From a virus, in IMG/VR virus record IMGVR_UViG_3300043772_001004, positions 1 to 64,000 of that record: a stretch of DNA of 64,000 bases; one strand, given 5' to 3'. Below the pieces are notes generated by a model. It saw only the letters and a program-made list of their open reading frames with translations, searched no databases and was not told the DNA's origin. Of the stretch, positions 46,801 to 55,618 are shown piece after piece; positions within the stretch are counted from its first letter, which is position 1, and each line of letters starts with the position of its first letter. Both the position numbers and the translations under genes were made by a program.

Positions 46801-49086
46801 CCAAGCCATTTCATCTTTACCATATTGACTATTTTTCCAATTTAATGGAACTCTATATTGCATTGCTAATTGATCATTATATGGAATAAGTCTATCTAAT
46901 TCACCAGCTGGTCTATCAGAAGAATGACTAATCTCATGAACTAACATTTGTTTATTTCCAGGAAAAGATTGATGTATTGAAACATTACCTGTATTACTAT
47001 CAGATATTCCCCATGGGGAAAAGCCATATAAATCCTCAATCAATTTTACATTAGGATTTGTTTTATCAAAATCAATATCTAGTGCTGGGATAGTTTGTAT
47101 ATTTTTTTTTCTTAAATCTTTTATTTCTTTAAAAAGTTTTTGAGCATCTGAATCTGTTCTAGTTGATAATTTTGATGATTTCATAAGCATTTTATCATGC
47201 ATTGGAGAATCATGCCATTTATTTATCCAGGATAATGCTTTAGAAAAATCTGAACCTAATGGACTAACACTTACTTCTGGTTCAATTTGCATGTTTGTTG
47301 CAACATCTGGATTTTCTAATAAGTATTGTGGATCAAGAGGTGCAAGTTTTCTATCAACTGGAACACAAGTTTCTCCATTCCAATAGTGATATGGTGGACA
47401 TTCCTCTTGTAAATTTTCTCCACCATCAAAAAATTTAGATAATCCTCCATACTTAAATGCTCTACCTTCTGCTTGTTTTTTCTTTGATTGCTCATACTGT
47501 TCAAGCCAAGTATCTAAATTTTTATCATACTCCTCATATTCTTTTTTATACTTCTGTTGATTCATTAAATCTCTTAAAGAAGCTGCTCCTCTAAATTCCA
47601 TTTCAGAGCCAGTTGCATTGCCATAGTCTAATTCTCCAGGAACAAAGTTACCTTCTTCATCTTCATAACCTTCAAAATAATTTTTATCATAGCCTGTAGC
47701 TTTCTGTACTATTCTAGGAATTAACCTTGTTTTGTTTCTTTTACCTAGAGCAACATGTCCTTTACTATCTAATACACCTTTATCAAATAAAGCAGCAATT
47801 TTATTTTGTGGCAACTTAACATCTAGACTTAATCTATCAGCTGTGTATGGATCTAATGTATATTGTGGAGCTTCAATAGAATCTGGAAGAGAATAGTCAT
47901 GTACCTGTAATTCTCCTAGATCTTTATTTTCTAATAAAGGAGGATCAATGATTGGTAATTCTATTGGTTCTACTTTTATATCCTCATAGATTGGATTTAT
48001 AGTTTTAACATACTCACATTTTTTTCCAGTAACAGGAACTGTTTCTTCATCTGTCCCAACTAATTTTTTTCCAGAAGGTGCTTTCTTCGGTACATTATTT
48101 ATAATAGTTGTTTTTGGTACACAAGGTTTAGGAGGGTTTTGAGATATTACAGGTTTTATAGGCTTTTTGTATTTAAATACTCTCCATGGTTGATTTCCTT
48201 GATAATGTGTAAATACTTTAACAGGACTAATATTTTGATAAGGATTTCCTGGCAATGCCCATGATCCAAATCCCTGATTCCTACCTTGAAATTTACTTAT
48301 TGCTGCAGATGGTATTTTATATTGTGGATTTTTTAAAACATTCATGAATTGATTATATGAATTATATAATGCTAAACTATCATTATATGCTTGCATACGT
48401 TCTTTATGAGAAAGACCATTTTGTGCTTTGATCAACTCTCCACCATCTGCATAATACTTTGCATTAGGATCAAAGATTTTATTTTTTCTTGATTTAGGTT
48501 TAGAGAATAATGGATTTTGTGCAAAGAACTTATTGGTAGCTTCAAGGCTTCTAGAGTATGCTTTTGAGTTTTTCTTATTAGGAATTTTAGGTCTCTTAGC
48601 AGAACCTCCCTTTTTAAAATTATCTGGACTTTCTAAGTCTTTAATATTATGATTATAATAGTTAGATGTTAGTTCTTCTCCAGGATTTATATTTCTTTTA
48701 GCTAACATCAATATATGATCTCCATTATCTACTTCATATATATTTGGACTTTCACTATGATTGTAATAACCTCCTAGTTCTACAGATGGAAATGGTGCTT
48801 GATATTGCTCCCCATTTTTTGTAAAACTTTTTCTAATATGAGAAACACCTATGACATCATCTTTAGCAATTGGCTCTTGACTAAATATACCTTTACCTTG
48901 TATTTTAGATGGGCCAACACTTAATGATTTAAATACAGGAGCATTGACACCATTCTCAGCACTTATTACATTATCACTTTTTTTACTACCAGTTGTGTTG
49001 TTTGTATAAGCTTTGTTATACTTAGTAGCTGGTTTAGATTTATTTAAATTTCTAATTGCGTCTATTATTACTTTCTTATTGTACAT
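43861..49086 (-). CDS. Large virion protein with N-terminal SET domain and zincin motif
   Basis: The 1741-residue protein is a mosaic. Residues 51-147 form a compact SET lysine-methyltransferase-like domain: GKGIFSQEPI (64-73), YYNHSESPNI (107-116) and PGEELTSNYY (135-144), with cofactor-site NH at 109-110 and candidate catalytic Tyr at 143-144. Two boundary peptides follow: GGELIKAQNG (215-224) and LPKASFG (890-896). A CPPYHYWNGETCVP motif lies near 562 and a zinc-peptidase motif HEISH at 717-721. Residues about 1040-1230 are Gly/Tyr-rich alternating strands. A CPEGYERPCPKCRC patch lies near 1295. The shared tail peptide occurs twice, internally (LSKKDIDKYVKGGYIVED, about 1340-1357) and at the C-terminus (LSKEELERLGYKLEE), which suggests fusion of two cargo proteins. 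Start overlaps the muzzle stop as TAATG. Catalytic activity is not proven by sequence. Confidence 0.75.
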   Translation of the reverse strand: MYNKKVIIDAIRNLNKSKPATKYNKAYTNNTTGSKKSDNVISAENGVNAPVFKSLSVGPSKIQGKGIFSQEPIAKDDVIGVSHIRKSFTKNGEQYQAPFPSVELGGYYNHSESPNIYEVDNGDHILMLAKRNINPGEELTSNYYNHNIKDLESPDNFKKGGSAKRPKIPNKKNSKAYSRSLEATNKFFAQNPLFSKPKSRKNKIFDPNAKYYADGGELIKAQNGLSHKERMQAYNDSLALYNSYNQFMNVLKNPQYKIPSAAISKFQGRNQGFGSWALPGNPYQNISPVKVFTHYQGNQPWRVFKYKKPIKPVISQNPPKPCVPKTTIINNVPKKAPSGKKLVGTDEETVPVTGKKCEYVKTINPIYEDIKVEPIELPIIDPPLLENKDLGELQVHDYSLPDSIEAPQYTLDPYTADRLSLDVKLPQNKIAALFDKGVLDSKGHVALGKRNKTRLIPRIVQKATGYDKNYFEGYEDEEGNFVPGELDYGNATGSEMEFRGAASLRDLMNQQKYKKEYEEYDKNLDTWLEQYEQSKKKQAEGRAFKYGGLSKFFDGGENLQEECPPYHYWNGETCVPVDRKLAPLDPQYLLENPDVATNMQIEPEVSVSPLGSDFSKALSWINKWHDSPMHDKMLMKSSKLSTRTDSDAQKLFKEIKDLRKKNIQTIPALDIDFDKTNPNVKLIEDLYGFSPWGISDSNTGNVSIHQSFPGNKQMLVHEISHSSDRPAGELDRLIPYNDQLAMQYRVPLNWKNSQYGKDEMAWYKNSQSKLEDEYMGEEEIPRDIYEQNKFDDWNNYLLSNKGSEVRSRLREIQFGADEQNIYDPFNKKITGRQFKQLDKKLLYSKPLNELRKTYSDKDIKWMLNNISKNDNETDDTIQYSKNGGAKKKDLPKASFGLPGTGKDRSLTFTPFDYRSAYGQASDFNRNPNYSLTYTTPNLFKKADLSANPLSFTLGRPYNTDAQSLTNRTLNFVPQEGLFSSYYDPALGGENNPKYQQYLQDVSNYTGTPVSELNQTIINQYNAAKNLAGAKPLYKKGIPLTANVGWDVFGNAFGDSSSGPFTGYGSLNVGYAPEPGFYGTADLGLMGVFGRRKNNAKISPQRYFDKGLTRQGDMAFIPKLNVLNFALRQRPEYNDIQTQNILNAYANDIEQGTKTAQGVINKTDEPRYDISFLSPEGTVQIKPFKDFPGVASFTGGLRLDYGGKDTMGDNIPITLKPYGNVRYTVPIEGAIDKLKDLNLPAIKRKKTYNDYAYDQDYDEEYTGDTPQEDTPTENNFEVNPPELQVNPNGTILGRGDCPEGYERPCPKCRCQKLKQPAVYTDKRGKHLFDNMSFKDGGSIELTLSKKDIDKYVKGGYIVEDISVPTLTRKEGGWPPKSGSGLIKIAEKVPGLIDKLPTGWEKNIKKFTRSNYNPFSLLAKEIGYDIASQSHRAGRYDTDIINAIKGSEKYPASYFGTGVMHGQTVPEHIRQLYGEGKRDLNRNYFFGDETGFEPTFYDFESDAGLQQAIDWYGPLKAYELFSEIKGGEDLSIKSLLANIPDESKTSGPLVDLMQGYKNDNLLTSDEFKTFYDPTTGKLKLVDASPYSPSEFEGLIKDNLNYLFDQYGQETIPFQVNANTTKEGELPFGFHLRRNPINPYDDIQGHMNFLKRLSKDKFSTVARDLWGFNRKAYMDKYSYEKNLSPWMVDAMDAFGKPMVLTQENPIIFKQYGGAFEYEVGDEIELDDLSKEELERLGYKLEEVK

Positions 49087-52000
49087 TACCTAAATGAATT
49101 TAAAGTTTTGTAATTGCTGAATTTCAATATCATGTTTATGTCATTACATTGATTTCTTTTTAAATTTAAGAAATTTAAGTAATGTCTGAATTTTTTTCTT
49201 TGTAATTCAGATTTATTATAATCCATGTTATTTGGATTTAATATTCTAGTGTATCCATCTGCTGCTGTTACCCAAGTATTTTCTGAAGCATAGTTACCTT
49301 GAAGTATAGTAGTTCCTGGAATTAAAGGTCCAGTAGGAGGATAGTTAGAATTAATTGGAAACTCATCTCTATCTCTTGTTATATCCCAAAACTGATTGAA
49401 TCTATATTTCTGTTCTTCTTTAGCAAATAGAATATCATAAGATGATAAGTTAGCACCTAACTTAGGATACTGTAATGATAGTATAACATCATTCTTTGGA
49501 TATAGATTTAGATTTAAATATCCGGAAACTTGTTCTGTATTATAAACAACAGCAGTATCAAAATTATAATCTAACACATGATGCTGGTCTATACAACTTC
49601 CTGAGTTTCTTCTATAACATTCCAATGCATACTCTACTGATCTTGTAGTCATTACTGCCTGACCTGTTACAATTGGGAATTCAATCTCCCAACCAAACTG
49701 TTGACCATAGAAGTTACAGAAGTCATCACAGATATAATTATGTTTCCAGAAACCATTTTCCTTAGTACTTAAAAATATATCTTTTGTTGGTAATAATAAA
49801 TCTGGATGCCAGTCATGGAAACTGATCCAGAATTTAGATTTAGGATCAAAGCTTAATGTCCAAGATGCATTTTCAAATAAGAATGGGTCACCTAATAAAA
49901 ATCTAGAGTTTTGATTATTATCTAAAATAAAAGCATCACCTGTACCATCAGGATTTATTGGAATATATTCTACTCTTCCTTTATATAGATCTTTTAATTT
50001 ATAATCTTTCTTAGCAAAGTATAAAATGTTACTAGAGCTGTCATATGTTGATTGACATCCAATTCCTGCAACAGGATTATCCTGCCAAGGATAGCTAGGG
50101 AAATCTTCTGTTAATTGATATGGCATATATAAAATAAACCACCACTTTAATCCTGCCTGAGATATTTCTTCTAGTCCTTGACCAAATGTAAATACTCGTC
50201 CTTGGTTTTGAGACATATAGTATATACCCAATGGAGTTGATATAACAGATAGTCTGTTTTGTGATGAACCATATTCATATGCCTTATCTGCATTAGATAC
50301 AGATTGTTGTGGCTGAGAAAATAATCCACCATCCCCAATAGTAATCTTAGTATTTAAATCTGTCTCAAGTGTATCTACACCTTGATACATTAAAGGACTT
50401 TCATTTTTAAATGTAATGAATATACCTGATTTGTTAATTGACTTAACTCCAGAGATTTGCCCTTTAAATTCTTTATAGTTATTTATAAGGTATATTGACC
50501 AGCTATCTTTTATTGCTTCATCTTGCTGAGGCAATGAATAAATAATCCTATCCGGTAAGTATGTATAACATAACTTAGATACTGCAGGATTATAGTATCT
50601 TGATTGTATGCTACCTGCTGAAAAATACTGGTTGTAAAGTTTTGACACACTCAATGAGTAATCATATATGTACTCACTAAGTTTACCCATTATTGCTGGG
50701 TTCATGTCAAACATAGCAATATAATCTGTGTATCTATATGGATCATAATGCTTACCACCTTCTGCTATACTTTGTTTTCTAAAATCTACAAGTACATCTG
50801 ATTCTACAAAGAAATCTCTGATGCCAGAATTTGCTAAATAGAAGTATGCATTTCTTACAGAAAATAAACCTTCATACTTACCCACACCTTGTGTAGTGTC
50901 TGTTGCATAATCATAATATCTATTTGAATTAACATAATAATCCATATTATAAAATGCAGTTGGCACAGGTCCTGTACCAGGAACAGAAGGTCCACTGATG
51001 TTTATTAATTCTGATAGATATCCAACATCATAATTTATACTGTTTACTTTAAATCTTGCATTTGGAATCATAGAATATAAATAGTAGTTATATTCAAAAC
51101 CATCTGGCTGATCATATAACCAATTGTAAAAGAACATCATGTTGTTCTTCTCAGTGTATCTATTTATATATGTATCTCCCCCAAATACAATTGGTGTTCT
51201 TTGTATAGTTTTAAACTGATATGTTATTTGGTCTATTGGACATGTCCATGGAATAGGTTGTAAGTTATAATCAGATAATTTTTGTTCACAAGAAGTTACA
51301 GCAATTTGATATTCACTACCTAGTTGACCATATTGATTTCTAACTCTGTATTTTAATGCTCCATAATGACTTGCAATAGGTAAACTAAAAGATGTATCAA
51401 AGTTTTCAAAAGTTGGTAGGGTAGAGTTAATAAATGCTGAATCAGAAGAATTTTGTACAACAGTTCCTAATGTAACTAATGATTTATCTCTTATACCTGT
51501 AGTAATTAAATTAGGGCCAATGCTTACTCCATCAGGATATGCTAAATTGTAATAAGGTCCAGATTTAGTACGAACAGTTATTATATCTGATCTTTTTAAA
51601 TTATTAATTACATAACTAAAATACTGACCAAACTGATTTTGATACTTAGGAACATTTTGCAAATTATCTCTAACGTAAAAATTATCTTCAATTGAAAATC
51701 TTTTTAACTCAGACTGACCAATTTTTATCATGTTACCATAATACCCATGTGCAACAGACTGAAGTGCATATTGTCTATATGGTGTTATAGCATAAAATAT
51801 TCTTAGTGTTGCTTCCGCACCTTCTGAAAAATAATATGAAATTTGATTTAATCCTCCAATTGCTCTAGTAATTGGATCAAGATAAGCATAGCTTGGCATT
51901 TCTACTAAACCTTGTTGAACAATTGGTGTTAATCCTGTAGCTCCACTTGTAGCATTTAGTGTGTTTATAAATAAATTTTGAGCTTGAGCATAAGATGTAT

Positions 52001-54569
52001 CAGGGTAACCATTTGGACCAATAGGACCTGGATTAATCATAATTAATGCATCAAGAAAAGCATTACCACTTGAATAATAGTTGTCTAAAAAGTTTTGATA
52101 GATACTTACAGGAGAAGTTGCTGGTGTTGGTAGTGTAGTTAGTGCTGTAAGTGCTGCAATTTGAGATGCATCGGTATTTCCAGAAATTAATCTTTGTAAG
52201 GTAGCATTTAAATCTGGTTGATTAATTGTTCTCTTACCTAATAAAGATACTAAAGCTTCAGCTACTCCAACTACTATCATAGCAGCAACTACAGCATCAC
52301 TTAACAATTTAAATTGTGGATGGTCACTAGGATTTTGAAAATTTAAATCTGCATAACCATTTAATGTTCCATATAACTTAAACTCAGATGTTGATAGATA
52401 TGGTGATCTAAACATTGTATCTGGTGAATGAAATGTAAAAATATCTGTAGGTATAGTTTGATTGTAAAGTACAGTTACCGGAGGAATAATTTCTTCATTT
52501 TTAATATATGGATCATTATATAAAAAATTATGATCTGATGGGTTTAAAGAAGCTCCTATTGGAACAATTGTATTAAATGGGTAATTTGCATAGAGCCCGG
52601 TTTTATTTTGTGCAAGTGCACTTTTATTTTCATAGCTTCTAAAATTATTAACCATCCCTTTGGCAATAATTGTTTTATTACCTTCTCTAGATCCTCTTAA
52701 AATTTCATAACCAACAATACCTGGAATATCATTACCATCTTGATCCTTTGGCAATATAATATTTTCAAATACTACTCCCATAATTCTTATGTAGAATTCA
52801 TCCCCTGAAGTAGTACTGTTTGGATTTGGTCTAAAGTGCACAGCATCTGTAGATGCATTGTTATTAATAAAATTTTCTGGGAATCTATGATGCCTAATAT
52901 TTTTACCACATAGATCAAAAGCACCTTCAGTTTGTCCAACTTGCACTTGTGCTGCAGGACCAGTCCAACAATAATAACTAGAATTCCATATGTCAGGTCT
53001 TTTTTCTGGATATGTTTCATCTGATTGCCAATATCCCATTTCTCCAATAGCAAGTAAAGTACCTCCATCTGGTAATACCCATTGACCATTTACAAGTGTT
53101 GCTCCCGGAAGAGTTGCTGGGTATAACAATTGTGTTGCTGTATTATATACTTCAAATACACTGTCATCTGTTGCTAATGCATTTTGATCATGAGTTACTA
53201 AAAAATTATCTGCCTCATTCATTACTATTCCACCAGGTATTTGAAAGTTCCTAGGAGCTCTTCCTGGAATATGATAAGAAGCAGATTTATCTCCAGTGTC
53301 ATATACCCATCTTATGTAAAAGGTATATACTTCATCTCTAAGATAATTTGTTTTATTGCCACCCTTTATATAATAATCAGCTGGATATTCAACACTAGCC
53401 CATCTTGCTTGAATCATATTTGCAAGTGGTTGATAATTAAAATCAAATCTAGATCTTGGACCAACTCTTAAAAGATAATTATTTACATCTGTCATTTGAT
53501 CAGATGTTTCATATACTGGAGTTGTAATAGGTAATTGCTCTAATGGAATTTTTACAAGACTAGGGTTAATTAAATCTAATTCTATTCTAGAAGTTTTAGT
53601 TGAGTAAAATCCAATTTGATAACCTACTGTTTGTTGATTTACAGTAGCAACAAGAACTAAAACAAACTCATCAAAGTTTTCAGAATCTGCATCTACAGTT
53701 AATGTTAATGAACCTTCTATATCTCTAACATTATAAATAAATTGATTATTACTTTGTGAAAAGAAATCTGTAACTCTTTGACCTTTTATTGTATATGCTA
53801 TTAGTGCAAAGTAAGTTCCATTAGATAATGTTCCACCAGATTGTCCCAATGTTAAGTTAAGACATGGTGTTTCCATCAATCTAGCTAATCTTGTTTTTGG
53901 ACAATCTAATCTATTAATATTATTACAAAATTCACATGGTGTTGCTGGTGTACATTTTTCTTCCCAATGAACTCCTGGCCATAAGAAAGTTGTATCAACT
54001 CCATTAGAATAATAATTCATTGTTGCTGATGTGCCACCTAGCCATGAGTAATCTGGAGTTGGCCAAGTTCTAGGGTCACCAATATTTAAAAATCTATCAG
54101 GATTAAATCCATCAGCCCAGTATACTTGCCAAGAACAATCTTCTTTTTCTCTTGATGATCCAGATATAAGATATCTTTTGTCAAAGTTTAAACAAGGGTC
54201 CTGAACTATCTCTCTATATTTACATACATCTTCTTCTAATAATCCTATTTCTGATGTAATTCTTTTACCTGTATTATCATGTCCTGCAGTAAAAACAACC
54301 CACTTGTCAGAATATAAATAAATAGCACCGATGATATATTTTTTAGTTACAGTAAGAGGCATTGATGTTCCTGTTGCTGAGCACAAGAAATTTGATGTCT
54401 CATTTGATAATGTTCCTATGTCACCTTCAATTGTATTGTTTACAGCATTTACTGCATGCGTCCACATACCCTCTGACACAAATGAAGGGTCAGAGTCTTT
54501 ATTTAAACCTTTAATAAAAGAGCTTGTGGTGACCTTACCAGTTTCTTGTAAACCTTGTTTCTTTGCCAT
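49086..54569 (-). CDS. Tail muzzle / tail stabilisation protein
   Basis: The 1827-residue protein has the strong N-terminal signature of the crAss-like tail protein that forms the muzzle at the end of the short tail: FIKGLNKDSDPSFVSEGMW, NAVNNTIEGDIGTLSNE, then YIIGAIYLYSDKWVVFTAG and KYREIVQDPCLNF (residues 18-140). It is long for this family; the extra length lies in the middle, which includes an Ala/Val-rich hydrophobic helix at about 753-777 (DAVVAAMIVVGVAEALVSLL). The rest is beta-rich, with many Tyr, Asn and Pro, as expected for a beta-propeller-like structural protein. It follows the ring-protein gene by two bases and overlaps the next gene by TAATG, so it is translated as part of the tail operon. 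Role is from family recognition and context. Confidence 0.85.
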   Translation of the reverse strand: MAKKQGLQETGKVTTSSFIKGLNKDSDPSFVSEGMWTHAVNAVNNTIEGDIGTLSNETSNFLCSATGTSMPLTVTKKYIIGAIYLYSDKWVVFTAGHDNTGKRITSEIGLLEEDVCKYREIVQDPCLNFDKRYLISGSSREKEDCSWQVYWADGFNPDRFLNIGDPRTWPTPDYSWLGGTSATMNYYSNGVDTTFLWPGVHWEEKCTPATPCEFCNNINRLDCPKTRLARLMETPCLNLTLGQSGGTLSNGTYFALIAYTIKGQRVTDFFSQSNNQFIYNVRDIEGSLTLTVDADSENFDEFVLVLVATVNQQTVGYQIGFYSTKTSRIELDLINPSLVKIPLEQLPITTPVYETSDQMTDVNNYLLRVGPRSRFDFNYQPLANMIQARWASVEYPADYYIKGGNKTNYLRDEVYTFYIRWVYDTGDKSASYHIPGRAPRNFQIPGGIVMNEADNFLVTHDQNALATDDSVFEVYNTATQLLYPATLPGATLVNGQWVLPDGGTLLAIGEMGYWQSDETYPEKRPDIWNSSYYCWTGPAAQVQVGQTEGAFDLCGKNIRHHRFPENFINNNASTDAVHFRPNPNSTTSGDEFYIRIMGVVFENIILPKDQDGNDIPGIVGYEILRGSREGNKTIIAKGMVNNFRSYENKSALAQNKTGLYANYPFNTIVPIGASLNPSDHNFLYNDPYIKNEEIIPPVTVLYNQTIPTDIFTFHSPDTMFRSPYLSTSEFKLYGTLNGYADLNFQNPSDHPQFKLLSDAVVAAMIVVGVAEALVSLLGKRTINQPDLNATLQRLISGNTDASQIAALTALTTLPTPATSPVSIYQNFLDNYYSSGNAFLDALIMINPGPIGPNGYPDTSYAQAQNLFINTLNATSGATGLTPIVQQGLVEMPSYAYLDPITRAIGGLNQISYYFSEGAEATLRIFYAITPYRQYALQSVAHGYYGNMIKIGQSELKRFSIEDNFYVRDNLQNVPKYQNQFGQYFSYVINNLKRSDIITVRTKSGPYYNLAYPDGVSIGPNLITTGIRDKSLVTLGTVVQNSSDSAFINSTLPTFENFDTSFSLPIASHYGALKYRVRNQYGQLGSEYQIAVTSCEQKLSDYNLQPIPWTCPIDQITYQFKTIQRTPIVFGGDTYINRYTEKNNMMFFYNWLYDQPDGFEYNYYLYSMIPNARFKVNSINYDVGYLSELINISGPSVPGTGPVPTAFYNMDYYVNSNRYYDYATDTTQGVGKYEGLFSVRNAYFYLANSGIRDFFVESDVLVDFRKQSIAEGGKHYDPYRYTDYIAMFDMNPAIMGKLSEYIYDYSLSVSKLYNQYFSAGSIQSRYYNPAVSKLCYTYLPDRIIYSLPQQDEAIKDSWSIYLINNYKEFKGQISGVKSINKSGIFITFKNESPLMYQGVDTLETDLNTKITIGDGGLFSQPQQSVSNADKAYEYGSSQNRLSVISTPLGIYYMSQNQGRVFTFGQGLEEISQAGLKWWFILYMPYQLTEDFPSYPWQDNPVAGIGCQSTYDSSSNILYFAKKDYKLKDLYKGRVEYIPINPDGTGDAFILDNNQNSRFLLGDPFLFENASWTLSFDPKSKFWISFHDWHPDLLLPTKDIFLSTKENGFWKHNYICDDFCNFYGQQFGWEIEFPIVTGQAVMTTRSVEYALECYRRNSGSCIDQHHVLDYNFDTAVVYNTEQVSGYLNLNLYPKNDVILSLQYPKLGANLSSYDILFAKEEQKYRFNQFWDITRDRDEFPINSNYPPTGPLIPGTTILQGNYASENTWVTAADGYTRILNPNNMDYNKSELQRKKFRHYLNFLNLKRNQCNDINMILKFSNYKTLNSFR

Positions 54570-54571
54570 AA

Positions 54572-55618
54572 TTATACAACTTGAATGCTTCTTGCGTTTC
54601 TATAATAAGGATTGTTAGGTGAATAACTTTGGAACATTGTATAATACTTACCATACATAGCTTTTCTGTTTGTCCACCACATTTTTTCCATCTCTTTAAA
54701 GTTTGGTGTGTTAACTAAACTGAGTGCTTGATTTCTTGCAGTCTTAAGTCTTTGTTCTATCAATTGCATTCTTTGTGCAACATCTTCACCATTTAAATAT
54801 AAGTTTTCAAAGATCCTTGACTTTAGTGCATACTCATAATATTCATTTAAAAGATCATGATCTGGAACCATTAAATTCCCTTGGTCATCTTCCATTTGAC
54901 CTTGATAGTTTAAATAAACTTTTCCTGTTTCAAATGTTGTAAATAAAAATCCTCCTTTAATCCAACCTTGATTGTTTGTGTTGTAATAAAGATTTGGGCA
55001 GTCACATTCTATTTCTTGACTTGCCTTCATTCTTAATGGAATTAAATCAGTATACACTCTTGTTGTTCCTGTATTGTTCATTACTTGAACTAGTTCCCAT
55101 TTCTCCCCTTTACAGTTCATAAATACTCTTGGAGCAATACAAGTATTACCATAAGGATTTAATGGATCATAAGCTGTAGGTATTGGGTCTACTATAGGAT
55201 GATTAAGGTCACATGCTGCAGTTTGATTACATGGATGAGAGTTACATGTTCTACAGTTCACTGTTGGTGGAGCACATACATCTATAGTAGATGGTACTTC
55301 TTGATAAGGTACTTCTACTATTGTTGTTCCACCTGAAGCTGCATCATACCCTAGACGCTCTACATAGTTACCACAAATAAATGCAAAATTAAATGTGTAA
55401 AAATCATCAGGCAGTTTAACTTTATTGTGACATACATCTAGTATGATTTCTTTTTGCTGATTGATTCTTAAACCTAAATCATAGTTTATTTTTTTGGTAA
55501 GTTTAATAAGCTGTTGTGGCTCTATTAAATTTTCTAAAGCAAAAGTATTTAAGTCAACTGTTACATCTTCTAACAATTGGTCAAATGTTCTGTATCTAAG
55601 AGTATAATTAAAATCCAT
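54572..55618 (-). CDS. Ring/neck protein, tail tubular type
   Basis: The 348-residue product matches the crAss-like protein often annotated as tail tubular or ring protein that sits between portal and muzzle. The recognisable part is residues 9-80: YRTFDQLLEDVTVDL, IEPQQLIKLTKKINYDLGL and NKVKLPDDFYTFNFA. A Cys-rich insertion at about 115-150 (CAPPTVNCRTCNSHPC) is variable in character and may bind a metal. C-terminal helices (ALKSRIFENLYLNGED, LIEQRLKTARNQAL) fit a ring oligomer. The start codon overlaps the previous stop as TAATG, and the muzzle gene follows after two bases. Which of the numbered rings it forms cannot be told from the sequence. Confidence 0.75.
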   Translation of the reverse strand: MDFNYTLRYRTFDQLLEDVTVDLNTFALENLIEPQQLIKLTKKINYDLGLRINQQKEIILDVCHNKVKLPDDFYTFNFAFICGNYVERLGYDAASGGTTIVEVPYQEVPSTIDVCAPPTVNCRTCNSHPCNQTAACDLNHPIVDPIPTAYDPLNPYGNTCIAPRVFMNCKGEKWELVQVMNNTGTTRVYTDLIPLRMKASQEIECDCPNLYYNTNNQGWIKGGFLFTTFETGKVYLNYQGQMEDDQGNLMVPDHDLLNEYYEYALKSRIFENLYLNGEDVAQRMQLIEQRLKTARNQALSLVNTPNFKEMEKMWWTNRKAMYGKYYTMFQSYSPNNPYYRNARSIQVV

